From CADCWK01 sp035944555 (GTDB taxonomy: Bacteria > Chloroflexota > Chloroflexia > Thermomicrobiales > UBA6265): a stretch of 64,000 nucleotides of DNA. A program made the translations under genes and the position numbers. The stretch lies in NCBI GenBank assembly GCA_035944555.1, contig DASZAY010000029.1, positions 1 to 64,000 on the forward strand, given 5' to 3'. Positions within the stretch are counted from its first letter, which is position 1, and each line of letters starts with the position of its first letter. Below the pieces are notes generated by a model. That model saw nothing but the letters and a program-made list of their open reading frames with translations. It did no database searches and was not told where the DNA came from. Shown here in pieces: positions 1-10,200 of the stretch.

Positions 1-1
1 C

Positions 2-817
2 AGCCCGTCGGCTAGTGCCTCGGCCAGTGCCTCGGCTCCGGCCAGCGCCAGCCCCTCGGCCAGTGCTTCGGTCCCGGCCAGTGCCTCGCCCTCGGTCAGC
101 ACCTCAGCGAGCCCGTCGGCCAGCGCCTCCCCGTCGGCCAGCAACAACCTCCGGCTCGTCAAGTACACATGTCCGGTCCAGTCTCAGCCCGGGACCAACT
201 TCGCGATCGTCCAGCCGGGCGACCTGATCACACCGCCGGAGGACATCTCGACCCGCCAGGAGTGTGCCCCGGCCAACGGCTACACCTTCGTGATCACCGA
301 TGACGACGATGAAGAGGTGCTACGGCTGACGACGGGCAATGGGGACTTCCCTGTCGGCCAGATCGACTTCGCCCTGGCTCCGGGCGACTATGTCATCTCG
401 GAAGTCGACGAGAACGGCGACGTTCTTGGGAGGGCCTCCTTCACGGTCGTGGCCGGGGTGCGGACGCTCATCATTGTCGTCAACCTGATCCTTGACCCGA
501 CCGGCAATACGCCGTCGAGCAGCGCGTCTCCGCCCGTTGCGGGCGTGATAATCGACCCACCGACCCCCCGCGGACCCCTTCCCCCGGCTCCCGTCGTCGG
601 ATCGGTGGGCGAGGCAGCCGCGGACGACACGCCGACCCGGGCAACTCGGACGACCCCCGGCCCGGTCGTGGCCGGCGTCAACAATCTGCCGTCCACGGGT
701 ACCGGGAACTCGCCCGCGACGATGCCGGACGTGCTCTGGCTGGTCCTGACCTACCTCCTGATCGTCGTCGTAGCGGGCTACCTGTTCCTGCGACGTCGGA
801 TGAGCGCGCGGGAGTAG
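2..817 (+). CDS. Ser/Ala/Pro-rich surface protein with LPSTG-type C-terminal anchor (5' end outside window)
   Basis: The reading frame is open from base 2 to the stop at 815-817, so this is the last ~271 residues of a longer protein; the first Met in the window (290) is internal. It opens with a ~50-residue Ser-Ala-Pro linker, followed by a folded domain with two Cys (near bases 170 and 263), an acidic stretch and a Pro/Thr-rich stalk. The C-terminus has LPSTG (686-700), about 20 hydrophobic residues and an RRR tail, the classic layout of sortase-anchored or membrane-anchored surface proteins. The same Ser/Ala linker style and a TG-motif tail occur in the next gene, so the two look like members of one surface-protein cluster. 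Sortase attachment is inferred; no sortase gene lies in the window. Confidence 0.8.
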   Translation, partial: SPSASASASASAPASASPSASASVPASASPSVSTSASPSASASPSASNNLRLVKYTCPVQSQPGTNFAIVQPGDLITPPEDISTRQECAPANGYTFVITDDDDEEVLRLTTGNGDFPVGQIDFALAPGDYVISEVDENGDVLGRASFTVVAGVRTLIIVVNLILDPTGNTPSSSASPPVAGVIIDPPTPRGPLPPAPVVGSVGEAAADDTPTRATRTTPGPVVAGVNNLPSTGTGNSPATMPDVLWLVLTYLLIVVVAGYLFLRRRMSARE

Positions 818-853
818 TCTTCCCGCCCCTCCAGCTGTCCTCGCCATAGTCCC

Positions 854-893
854 GATGAGCCCCGCCGGAATCCTTCCGGCGGGGCTCATCTTT
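854..893 (+). terminator. Rho-independent terminator after the first surface protein
   Basis: A perfect 17-bp stem (854-870 with 874-890) and 3-nt loop are followed by TTT, 36 bases after the stop codon. Confidence 0.85.
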
Positions 894-1234
894 CCTGCCG
901 GGACGCCTGGCATCCGCCCGGCGAGACCTGTGCGAGCGACCTCCTGCCGCACGGACGAGCACGGTTGACTGGCTCATAGCCAGTCAAGGAACTCGCCGAC
1001 CGGAATCAGCAGCTGACCTGGCAGGGAAGTGACGGTGCATCTCCTGACCGGCACAGAGTTAGTACTTTATGGCCTCCTTCGCGGCATGGACGAAGCCACC
1101 CGGCCCCCGTACTATCGATCTGGCCCAAGAGTTCATCCGATCTTGTCGGCTAACAACTGAAAACCTCCTGGTAATGGGAGCGATGATCTGTCCGCCCGTA
1201 ATGTGGTCACCTGGGCGACAGGGAGCTAGTGGTG

Positions 1235-1269
1235 AAACCGGCCCCGTCTTTTCGGGACCGGTTTTCGCT
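1235..1269 (+). terminator. Terminator- or attenuator-like hairpin ahead of the giant surface protein
   Basis: The arms at 1235-1246 and 1253-1264 pair at 11 of 12 positions and are followed by a T-rich run. It lies only ~45 bases upstream of the start at 1314, so it could act as a transcriptional attenuator. Its position also fits the end of a small upstream RNA. Confidence 0.45.
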
Positions 1270-1313
1270 TTTCCCTCTGTGGGCGCGCTCGCCGTGCCCG
1301 CCAGGAGCTGTCG

Positions 1314-4300
1314 ATGCCTGCGCGCCGCCTGTCCGTCCGATTGTTCTCCCTCTTCGCGATTCTCGCGCTGATGCTCGGGCTTCTCAGTCCGATCGTCAGC
1401 ACCCGGGCCCTTGCCCAGGATGCGGCCACCCCGGCCACCGCGAGCGAGCCGGCGGTCGCGCCGGTCGCGACCGAAGTGCCGGCCACCGTCGCCCCGGTCA
1501 TCGAGACCCCGGCCCCCATCGTCGAGACCCCGGCGCCGATCGTCGAGACCCCGGCGCCCATCATCGAGACGCCCGCACCGGTCGTCACCGAGGTCCCCGC
1601 GACGATCGTCCCCGTCGTGCCGACCGCGACCAGCGTCCCGGCAACCGTCGAACCGGCAGCGACCCAGGCCCGGGCGGCCCGAACCGCCAACACGGCGGGG
1701 AAGACCCCGACCGCGACGGCTGGCCCGTCCGACGAGTCGGTCGATGCCAGGTCCGTCGCCGCACAGGACGTCTCCTATACCTTCTCGGCGTCCTATACCG
1801 TTGCGGGGAGCTCCTCCCAGTACAGCCTGTCGACGCCCGCCCTCCCCGGGCAGCAGATGACCTTCGCTGGTAGCGTCTCGCCCCAGGCTGGCAATCAGCA
1901 GCTCACCATGGGCGTCAACGCCGGCTCGACCTGCAGCAACGATGGATACAACGCTGGATCCGGCTTCTACGCCGGCGCGGCCGGGACGTATGCCCTGAAG
2001 CTGGTCCTCCGCGAGAACGGCGCCGAGATCGCCAGCTCGTGCGAGACCTTCACGGTCGTCGACGGAACCGCGGCAGTCCCGGTCGTATCCCAGGTGACGG
2101 GCGCAGACGGCCGGCAGACGTTTGGGATCCAGGTGACCAATGGCGGAACGGCCGCCGGCCCAATGCCGGGCGGCCAGGTCACCGTCTACGCCTGTGACAA
2201 CGGCACCTCCAACTGCTCCAGCGAAGTCGCCAACGGGCAGGTTTCCAACGGGGCGACCACGACGATCACGACGTGGAACCCGCAGTCGGCCGCCTGCTAC
2301 CGCGTCGCGTTCCGCGATTACAACAACCGCTACACGGGTGAGACGACCACCTGCGGGACGCCGGCCCCGGTCTCCTCCGCCCCGTCCAGCACCGCGGCCT
2401 CGACGCCGGCGTCCCCGTCCCCGTCCGCCTCGACGGCGTCGTCCGCCAGCGCCTCGGTGTCTCCGTCGGCGAGTGCCTCGGCCTCCCCGTCCGCGAGCGT
2501 CTCCGCCTCGCCGTCCGCCGGGATCGCGGCCGGCACGACGGTCGGCATCGGCTACATCGTGAACACCAGCGGCGAGCAGAGCTTCCCGGTCAGCACGCCG
2601 ATGATGCCGGGCCAGAACTTCCAGCTCCAGGCGACGATCTCTGGCGACGGCACGAGCGTCCGCCCGAGCCCGTATGACCAGGCCAAGGTCACCTACCGCG
2701 TTTACAGCGACGCCACTTGCTCGGCCCTCTGGAACGAGGCCAGCACCAAGGTCAACGACATCACGCCGGGCCGGGTCGGCGGGTGGGCGATCGCCGCCGA
2801 CGGCACCGTCACCTACTCCGTCCGGGTCACGATTGTTGGCAACCACGGCACCGGCGCGACGCTCGGCGACAGCGGTTGCCAGGTCATGCCCGTCCAGCGG
2901 GGCACCGCGACCATCCAGTTCTCCGACGAGCCGGCCTGGACCGGTCCGAACTCCAGCGACACGGTCGCCCTCAGGGTCGTCAGCACGGATGGCCAGGCCG
3001 GCCCCCAGCCGCAGGGCCAGCTCGCCTTCTACCTCTGCCCGGCCGGCGCCACGACGGCCCAGGACTGCACGACCGGCAACGCCAACCGGATCCAGGGCAA
3101 CAGCGCCGGCCAGGGAGCGGCGAGCACCTCGACGCTGCAGTACCAGAACGCCCAGCAGCACCCGGCCGGCTGCATCCTGACTGTCTTCACGCCGGACTCC
3201 AACAGCCCCTACTCCGCCACCAGCATCATCACCTGCAACGGGGCCGCGCCGACCGCCCCCTCGACCAGCCCGGCAACTTCGGCCAGCGCCCAGGCCGCCG
3301 CGTCTAACGCCGCCGTCGCGTCCAGCTCGGCCCGGGCCGCTGCCTCGGTCGCCGCTGCGTCGGCCTCTGTCGCCGCGGCCAGCGCCTCGGCTCAGGTGGC
3401 CGCGTCCGATACCGCCGTCGCCAGTGCTTCAGCTCGGACAGTTGCATCTGACACGGCCGTCGCCAGCGCCTCCGCCGCATCGGCCAGCGCCTCCGCAGCG
3501 GTCACCTCGACGGGCGCTCAGGCCTCCGAAGATGCGACGTCCGACCGGATTACGATCTGCCATGCCAACAACGGCGCGAACGGGTACGTTCAGCAGACGG
3601 TAGCGGCGCAGGCCGTCGTCCGGACACACCTGAGCCACCAGGACAACCGGGACATCGTCCCGCCGTTCGTCTATGAGAACCGCACCTACTCCGCCAACTG
3701 GAACGAAGCAGGGCAGGCGATCTACGCCAATGGTTGCTCGGCTGCCCAGGCGTCGGCGTCATCGGCTGCCGTTGCGTCGGCCAGCGCACAGGCGGTCGCC
3801 TCCAGCAACGCGGTCGCCTCCAGCAACGCGGTCGCCTCGGCCAGCGCCCAGGTGGTTGCCTCCGACCATGCCGCCTCCGCGCAGGTCGTTGCGTCCAACG
3901 AGGCGATCGCGTCGGCGTCGGCCTCCGCCCAGGTCGTCGCATCGGATAGCGCGGCGTCTGCCCAGGTCGTCGCCTCCGATCAGGCCATCGCGTCGGCTTC
4001 CGCTGAGGCCGCGAGCGCCGCCACCATCGCGTCCGACCAGGCAGTCGCATCGGCTTCTGCCGAGGCCGCGAGCGCCGCGACTATCGCGTCCGACAACGCC
4101 ATCGCATCTGACAACGCACAAGCATCGGCCAGCGCCGCGGTAGTTGCCTCCGAGCAGGCCATCGCTTCCGAGCAGACGGTTGCGTCAGCGTCCGCCGAAG
4201 CGGCATCCGCCCGGGTCATCGCCTCGGACAATGCCATCGCGTCGGCCCGTGCATCCGATGCTGCTGCCTCCGCAGGGGCCGCCAGCGCCGCGACGGTGGC

Positions 4301-5681
4301 CTCCGACAACGCCCTGGCCTCCAGCAACGCAATGGCCTCGGCCAGCGCGCAGACGGCGGCCTCCGACGACGCGATCGCGTCGGCCTCCGACGACGCGATC
4401 GCGTCGGCCTCTGGCCAGGTGGTTGTCTCTGATCAGGCCATCGCATCCGCCAGCGCCGAAGCCGCCAGCGCCGCGACGGTCGCCTCCGACAACGCCCTTG
4501 CCTCGAACGAAGCCCTGGCTTCCGGGAATGCGCAGGCATCGGCCAGCGCCGGGGTCGTTGCCTCTGACGAGGCCGTCTCCTCCGCGTCCGCTCAGGCCAT
4601 CGCGGCGGCCGAGGCCGCGTCCGCCCAGGTGGTCGCCTCCGACCTCGCTGTTGCGTCGACCAGCGGCGCCGCGGCGTCCGATGCGGCGGTCGCCTCGGCC
4701 AGTGCGTCCGATGCCGCCGCGGCGGCACTGACCTCCGATAACGCCGTCGCGTCTGCTTCAGCCTCAAACGCCGCTGTCGCGTCTGCGTCCGCCGCCAATG
4801 CCGCGGCTTCGGCCTCGGCCAGCGCATCTGATGCCGCCGCGTCCGACATGGTCGCCTCGGCCAGCGCGTCTGCATCCGACGCGTCTGCATCCGACGCGTC
4901 CGCATTGGATCGGGCCGCGTCAGCTTCGGCCAGCGCGTCCAACGCAGCTGCTTCAGCCAGTGCGTCCGACGCCGCAGCGTCCCATCCGGTAGTGGCCAGC
5001 ACCGTCCCGTCGGCCAGCACCGTCCCGTCGGCCCAGGTGAGCGTTACCCCGTCCACCTCCTCGCCCATCGCGTCGATTCCGCCCGTCGCTGGCGTCAGCG
5101 AGGCTCCGTCCGCCAGCACCGTTCCGTCCGCGAGCACGATGCCGGAGGAGAGCCGAGCCCCACGCCCCTCGGCCGTCGCCAGTGGCGAGCCGTCGATGTC
5201 CCCCAGCATCGCTCCGGGCACTGATCCCGGCACCACGCCGGACACCGACCCTGTTATCACCCCGGGCGGCAACCCCGGCACCACGCCGGACACCGATCCT
5301 GGCACCACGCCGGCCGGCGACCTTGGCACCACGCCGGCTGGCGACCTGCCGACCGGAGGCGTCATCGAAGGCCCGACCGGCGGCTCAGGTGATGGTACCG
5401 GGCTCTTCCCGGTCGGACCGGCCACCGCGATCGGCGGCGCCAATGTCGGCTGGGCGGTTGGTAGCGCCATCAGCGGGATGTTCGCCGGCCTGGGCCTGGG
5501 CCAGGATGGCCTGCCGGTCGGGGGTGTCAGCGAAGGACCGAGCGGCGTGGGTGGCCTCGCCAGCACCGGTACGGGGTCGGCCGTCGTCCCGGGCTCTCCG
5601 CTGATGACGATCCTCTCCCTGCTGATCGTCGCCGTCGTCGCGGCGTTCGTCAGCGGCCGGCGCGCCGTGCGCCAGCGCTGA
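1314..5681 (+). CDS. Giant secreted repeat adhesin-like surface protein (1455 aa)
   Basis: A signal peptide (residues 1-34, ending ALA) is followed by PAPIVET-type repeats (~50-95). Two related Ig-like domains of ~200 residues with paired Cys follow (~145-350 and ~400-640), separated by a Ser-Ala-Pro linker. A Cys/His domain (~743-810) begins ITICHANNG and carries a conserved-looking HLSHQDNRDIVPP stretch. Around and after it runs ~500 residues of Ala/Ser repeats in which ASASA and VASD/IASD units alternate. A Thr/Pro/Gly repeat (DTDPGTTP) and the C-terminal LASTG (5556-5570), hydrophobic segment and RRAVRQR tail finish it. The architecture says anchored stalk-and-head surface protein; adhesion or cell-cell contact is inferred. 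The start was chosen for the intact signal peptide. Extreme Ala/Ser composition makes homology searches unreliable. Confidence 0.85.
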   Translation: MPARRLSVRLFSLFAILALMLGLLSPIVSTRALAQDAATPATASEPAVAPVATEVPATVAPVIETPAPIVETPAPIVETPAPIIETPAPVVTEVPATIVPVVPTATSVPATVEPAATQARAARTANTAGKTPTATAGPSDESVDARSVAAQDVSYTFSASYTVAGSSSQYSLSTPALPGQQMTFAGSVSPQAGNQQLTMGVNAGSTCSNDGYNAGSGFYAGAAGTYALKLVLRENGAEIASSCETFTVVDGTAAVPVVSQVTGADGRQTFGIQVTNGGTAAGPMPGGQVTVYACDNGTSNCSSEVANGQVSNGATTTITTWNPQSAACYRVAFRDYNNRYTGETTTCGTPAPVSSAPSSTAASTPASPSPSASTASSASASVSPSASASASPSASVSASPSAGIAAGTTVGIGYIVNTSGEQSFPVSTPMMPGQNFQLQATISGDGTSVRPSPYDQAKVTYRVYSDATCSALWNEASTKVNDITPGRVGGWAIAADGTVTYSVRVTIVGNHGTGATLGDSGCQVMPVQRGTATIQFSDEPAWTGPNSSDTVALRVVSTDGQAGPQPQGQLAFYLCPAGATTAQDCTTGNANRIQGNSAGQGAASTSTLQYQNAQQHPAGCILTVFTPDSNSPYSATSIITCNGAAPTAPSTSPATSASAQAAASNAAVASSSARAAASVAAASASVAAASASAQVAASDTAVASASARTVASDTAVASASAASASASAAVTSTGAQASEDATSDRITICHANNGANGYVQQTVAAQAVVRTHLSHQDNRDIVPPFVYENRTYSANWNEAGQAIYANGCSAAQASASSAAVASASAQAVASSNAVASSNAVASASAQVVASDHAASAQVVASNEAIASASASAQVVASDSAASAQVVASDQAIASASAEAASAATIASDQAVASASAEAASAATIASDNAIASDNAQASASAAVVASEQAIASEQTVASASAEAASARVIASDNAIASARASDAAASAGAASAATVASDNALASSNAMASASAQTAASDDAIASASDDAIASASGQVVVSDQAIASASAEAASAATVASDNALASNEALASGNAQASASAGVVASDEAVSSASAQAIAAAEAASAQVVASDLAVASTSGAAASDAAVASASASDAAAAALTSDNAVASASASNAAVASASAANAAASASASASDAAASDMVASASASASDASASDASALDRAASASASASNAAASASASDAAASHPVVASTVPSASTVPSAQVSVTPSTSSPIASIPPVAGVSEAPSASTVPSASTMPEESRAPRPSAVASGEPSMSPSIAPGTDPGTTPDTDPVITPGGNPGTTPDTDPGTTPAGDLGTTPAGDLPTGGVIEGPTGGSGDGTGLFPVGPATAIGGANVGWAVGSAISGMFAGLGLGQDGLPVGGVSEGPSGVGGLASTGTGSAVVPGSPLMTILSLLIVAVVAAFVSGRRAVRQR
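3286..5000 (+). repeat. Degenerate Ala/Ser-coding repeat tract
   Basis: This DNA codes for the Ala/Ser stalk of the giant surface protein. Units such as GCC-AGC-GCC and GTC-GCC-TCC-GAC recur with drifted third positions, so the repetition is clearer in protein than in DNA. It is interrupted by the Cys/His domain at about 3543-3745. Confidence 0.8.
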
Positions 5682-5718
5682 GCGGCACCCCGCCAGACAA
5701 CAACGGGTGAAGCACCAT

Positions 5719-5759
5719 GACGAAGGGGCCGGGCGATCAGATCGCCCGGCCCCTTCGTC
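5719..5759. terminator. Bidirectional terminator between converging genes
   Basis: A perfect 19-bp stem (5719-5737 with 5741-5759) with a 3-nt loop lies between the stop codons of the surface protein (+) and the TIM-barrel/DUF309 gene (-). Confidence 0.85.
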
Positions 5760-5768
5760 TGTTGTTGA

Positions 5769-6998
5769 TCACTCCTGGCGGGCCGCCGCCCGATCGTTCA
5801 CGGTAGCAACCACGGGCGGCGGCGGCTCCGGCCCTTCGCCCTGCCGCACCCATGCCTGGTACCGCTCCGCCGTGGCGACGAGCGCGGCGACGTCGAGCCC
5901 GAGTGCCACGGGCAGGAATGACCGCAACCGTCCGAGTCCCGCCGCGAGCTTGATGTCCGCTCCGGTCCGGTTGCCGTTCCGGGCGTGATGGACGCCGACG
6001 CCGACCTGCAGGATGCCCTGGTAGAGATCGCGGATCGGTCCCGGTTCCGCGTGCCACTCGTGCTCCAGCCCCTCGTGGGCCGCGTAGTAGTGGCCGGCAT
6101 TGAACAGGTCCAGTGCGGCCCGGACCCCCTCCGGCGGCTGCCCGCTCACGAGCGGATCGACCCGCGCCGCGGCGATCCGGGGAACGAGGTACGCGGCGAC
6201 CCGCCGGAACGGCTCGTCCGGCTCAGGACCGAGCGGACTCTCGAGGATCAGCGGGCCGTCGTAGCGGGCCGCGACCATCCGCAGGAGCGCCGACCACGGC
6301 AGGTCGCCGTCACCCGGCGCGAGATGGCGCTGCCCGCTGTCCGGGCGGTGATCGCTGAGATGGACATTGGCAAGCTGGTCGCCCATCGCGTCCAGCACAA
6401 GGAGCGGCGCGGCGCCCGCATCGGACGCCTGGAACGGATCGAAGGTGAAGCCGATCCCGCTGCCGGCCGTCGTCCCGGCGAACCGGCGAACCTCCCGTAC
6501 CGCTGGCAGGGCGCAGTAGGCGACGTTCTCGATCGCCAGGGTGAGCCCGGCCGCCCGGCAACGCTCGGCCAGCCGGAGCGCCGCCTCCGGGAACCGGTCC
6601 AGCGCCGCCGGCATCCCCGGTTCCCGCCGGCTCGGCCCATGCCAGACCAGCACGCTCGCGCCCAGCCCCACCGTTGCCGCAATCCCGCGGTCGAATAGCT
6701 CCCAGCCGGCCCGGACCTCCTCCGGCGACCCCGTCACGACGAGATGCAGCTTCTGCTTGATGTGGACGCTGTGGACGGCGGCCCCGACCGCATCGAAGCC
6801 GCCGCGCAGTGAGCGGACGAACGCGGCGTCGTACTCCGTCTCGTCCTGGAGCATGACCTCGACGGCGCGCACGCCCAGCCGGCCGACGAGCGCCGGGACG
6901 GCCGTCGTGCCGGCATGGGGCCAGAACGCGCCGGATGAGATCCCGAGTCGGTTCACCGTGTCCGTCACCGTTGGTGGTCCTCCCGTGTTCGCCGCCAT
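5769..6998 (-). CDS. Xylose-isomerase-like TIM barrel fused to DUF309 domain
   Basis: This is a protein of ~409 aa. The first ~280 residues resemble AP-endonuclease-2/xylose isomerase-like TIM barrels: a WHGPSRREPG strand end, IENVAY, FTFDPFQASD, HLSDHR and LESPLG carry the spaced Glu, Asp and His residues that bind divalent metal in this fold. The last ~100 residues match the DUF309 pattern: a small helical domain with AHEGLEHEWH and YQGILQVGVGVHHARNGN. The substrate is unknown; a sugar or sugar-phosphate epimerase/isomerase is a family-level guess. The start at 6998 (MAANTGG) is preferred over an upstream Met at 7202, because the extra 68 residues look non-coding and would run into the smc upstream region. 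The fusion of the two domains is notable. Confidence 0.7.
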   Translation of the reverse strand: MAANTGGPPTVTDTVNRLGISSGAFWPHAGTTAVPALVGRLGVRAVEVMLQDETEYDAAFVRSLRGGFDAVGAAVHSVHIKQKLHLVVTGSPEEVRAGWELFDRGIAATVGLGASVLVWHGPSRREPGMPAALDRFPEAALRLAERCRAAGLTLAIENVAYCALPAVREVRRFAGTTAGSGIGFTFDPFQASDAGAAPLLVLDAMGDQLANVHLSDHRPDSGQRHLAPGDGDLPWSALLRMVAARYDGPLILESPLGPEPDEPFRRVAAYLVPRIAAARVDPLVSGQPPEGVRAALDLFNAGHYYAAHEGLEHEWHAEPGPIRDLYQGILQVGVGVHHARNGNRTGADIKLAAGLGRLRSFLPVALGLDVAALVATAERYQAWVRQGEGPEPPPPVVATVNDRAAARQE

Positions 6999-7237
6999 GG
7001 GTTCTGTCGTGGAGTGGCCGTAATCGTGTGAGCCGGGGGCCAGGGTCGCCCGGCCCGGGAACGACCTGGACCGTCGACTCCAAATCCCCCGCCCGACCGG
7101 ACGCACCATACGCCACCGTCCGCCCGGCAACACGGCATGATTTTCCGGAGCCTCTGACAGGTCGCGTGCTACCATCTCCGGTCGATCCACGTACCCCATC
7201 ATCGTCCCGCCGCCGACCTGCCGGAGAGGAGCCGCGC

Positions 7238-10200
7238 GTGTCCGCCACCCGCACCGACCCCGCGCAGAACGGCCTCACCCCGGCGACCGCGCCCCTGGAT
7301 GGCTCGCCGCTGCCTCCGCCCAGTGCCGGACCCAAGCTGACGAAGCTGGAGATCCACGGCTTCAAAAGCTTCGCGACGCGGACGACGATCGTCTTCGAGC
7401 GGGGCATCACGGCGGTGATCGGGCCCAACGGCTCCGGGAAGTCCAACGTCTCCGACGCCGTGCGCTGGGTCCTCGGCGAGACCAGCCAGAACGCCCTCCG
7501 CAGCCGCAAGACCGATGACGTCATCTTCGCCGGTGGCAACGGTCGCGGCGCGATGGGCATGGCCGAGGTCACGGTCACGTTCGACAACAGCACCGGCTGG
7601 CTCCCCAGCGAATTCGCTGAAGTCACGGTCACGCGCCGTGCCTTCCGGTCCGGCGACTCCAACTACCTGATCAACGGCCGCCGGGTCCGGCTCAAGGATG
7701 TCCACCAGCTCGTCGCGTCCCTGGGCCAGAGCCATACCGTCGTCGGGCAGGGTCTGATGGACGCGGCACTCAGCCAGCGCCCGGAAGAGCGGCGCGGCCT
7801 GTTCGAGCACGCTGCCGACCTGGCCGGGTTGCGGATGAAGGCCGCGGAGGCCGAGCGCAACCTGGCCGAGGTCGACAGCAACTCCACGCGCCTCAATGAC
7901 CTGATGGCCGAGCTGGAGCCGCGGCTGCGGACCCTGGAGCGCCAGGCCCGGCAGGCGCGTGACTGGCAGTCCGTCCGCGACACCCTGGCGGCGATCCAGC
8001 GCGCCCACTACCGCGAGTTGTTCCGGGCCGCCGCGGAACTGGCCGACCTGGCCCGGGCGGAACTGGAGCAGATCGAGACGACCGTCCGGGACGGCGAGCA
8101 GGCGCTGGCCCAACTGGTCGCGACCGGCGATGCGGCGCGGCAGCAGGTCCAGATCGCTACCCAGGCGCTGGAGCGGGCCGACGCGCAGATCCGAGAGACG
8201 GCCGAGGAAGCCCAGCGGGTTGGCCATCAGCGCGACCTGGCCGGCGAGCGCCTGTCCGCCCTGGTCCGACGCCAGGAGGATATGGCCGACACCCTCGCCG
8301 GCCTGTCCGAGCAGGCCGCGACGCTGGAGAACGAGCGTGCCGGCGTCGCCGGGCGGAAGGCGGAGGCCGAAGCCAGCGTCACGGAGATCCGGACCGCGAT
8401 CGCGGCGCTGCGCCGGGAGACGGCAGACGTTGCAACGGCCCGGACCGAGCGTGAGCGGGAAGCCGAGCGGCTCCGGCGGCTGGCCCGCGAGACAGAGCGC
8501 CGGGCCGGCGACGCCCAGCGCCAGGCCGCGCTCCTTGCTCAGCGCGCCGAGCTGGACGGGGCGGAGCGCGAGCGCCACACCAACGCCATCGCGGCGCGGG
8601 CGGAGCGGATTGAGACGGCCCGCGCCGACCTCGCCACCCACGATGCCGCCGGCGTCGACCGCGATCGGGTCCAGGCGGAGCTCGCCGACCGGCTGACTGA
8701 CATCGCCGCGCGCCATGACGCCGCCGTCGCCGAAGTGGCCAACGCCCGGAAGCGGCTCGCCGACGCCGACCGCGAGCTGAACGACGCCACCGCCCGCCTT
8801 CGCGCGCTTCAGCACCTGCAGGAGTCCGGCGCCGGGTTGCACGCGGGTGTCCGCTCGGTGATGCAGGCTGCCCGCACCGGTGACCTGCAGGGGATCCAAG
8901 GCACCATCGGCGAACTGGTCGCGCTGCCATCCCGCTATGACACCGCGATCGAGGTCGCGCTCGGCGGACACCTGCAGGACGTCGTCGTCGATCGCTGGGC
9001 CGATGCGGAAGCTGCGATCGCCCATCTCCGCCGGACACGCGCCGGCCGGGCGACCTTCCAGCCGCGCGACACCGTCCGGAATCGTAGGGGTGGCAGGGGC
9101 CGGCCGGACGCCGCCCGCGGCGGGCACGGAGTCCACGGCGTCGCCAGCGACCTGGTCGACGTCGACGACACGCTCGTCGACATCGTCGAGGCGCTGCTTG
9201 GCCGGACTGTCGTCGTCGATGACCTGCCTGCCGCCCGCGCTACGCTCCGCGATCTGCCGACCGGATGGAGCACCGTCACGCTTGGCGGCGAAATTGCCCG
9301 GGCCGGTGGATCGGTCACCGGTGGCGCCCAGATCCGTGAGACCGGCGCCCTGGCCCGTGGCCGTGAGCTGCGTGAGTTGCCCGGCGTGATCGGCGGGCTT
9401 GCTGATGCCCGTGACAGGGCTGCCGCCGCGCTAGCCGAGGCTGAACGGGCTCCGGCCGCGATCGCCGAGGAGCGCCGCGCCGCCGAAGGAGAACTTGCCG
9501 GGATCCGGGCCGCGGCAAGGGAGCAGGCGGCCCAGCGGAGCCGCCTGGCATCCTGGCTAGTCCAGCTGGAGAACGAGCAGCGAGACGCGGAGCGGCAGCG
9601 CGCGGCACTGGAGACGGCCATCGCGGGGCGGGCTGACGAGCGGGCGACGATCGAGGCGACCGTCGGGCGGCTGGCCGGCGAGCGAACGAACCTGCAGGGC
9701 GAACTGGAAGCGGCCGAGGCGGCCCTGGTTGCTGCGGCCGAGACAGCGGCCACGGCGGAGCGCGGCATCGGTGACTACCAGCGGGAGCTGGCGACCCTGG
9801 AGGAGCGTCTCCGGTCGGAGCGCCGTCGCGAGGCCGCGCTCGCCGCCCAACGGCAGGCCCTCGACGACGAGCGCGCTACGCGGACCGAGCGGGCCGCCAC
9901 GCTCGATGGCGAGATCACGGCGGTCACCGCTCAGCGCGAGCGCCTGTCCAGCGAGGCCGACCGACTCGCCGCCCGGCTGGCCGAGGCGAAGCAGCGGCAC
10001 GAGCCGCTGGCTCTCGACCTGAAGCGGGTCCAGGCCGAGCAAGCCCGCATCGCCCAGGCAATCGACGCCGGCCGCCGGGCCCAAGTCGAGACCGAGCGCG
10101 CCCGCGGCGAGGCCAGCCGCGCAGAGGGCGAGGCCCGGGCCGATCTGACGGCGATCGAGCTCCGGATCGCCGAGGACCTTGGACTCGACGAGCCGGCCAC

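Larger units (their letters stand above)
818..1313. other. Intergenic leader region of the giant surface protein, with several hairpins
   Basis: After the terminator at 854-893 there is no convincing gene. The last 150 bases before the 1314 start hold three consecutive dyads: CTCC/GGGAG at 1165-1180, CTGTC-GCCC with GGGC-GACAG at 1188-1221, and a strong hairpin at 1235-1265. This looks like a structured 5' leader, but I cannot match it to a known riboswitch class. Confidence 0.4.

Noticed and set aside
1059..3161. 700-aa minus-strand frame under the giant adhesin
   Set aside because: Long open frames on the opposite strand arise from the GC-rich Ala/Ser codons; composition is Arg/Gly/Asp-rich without motifs.
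7199..9136. 645-aa minus-strand frame under smc
   Set aside because: Composition is that of a shadow frame and smc is certain.
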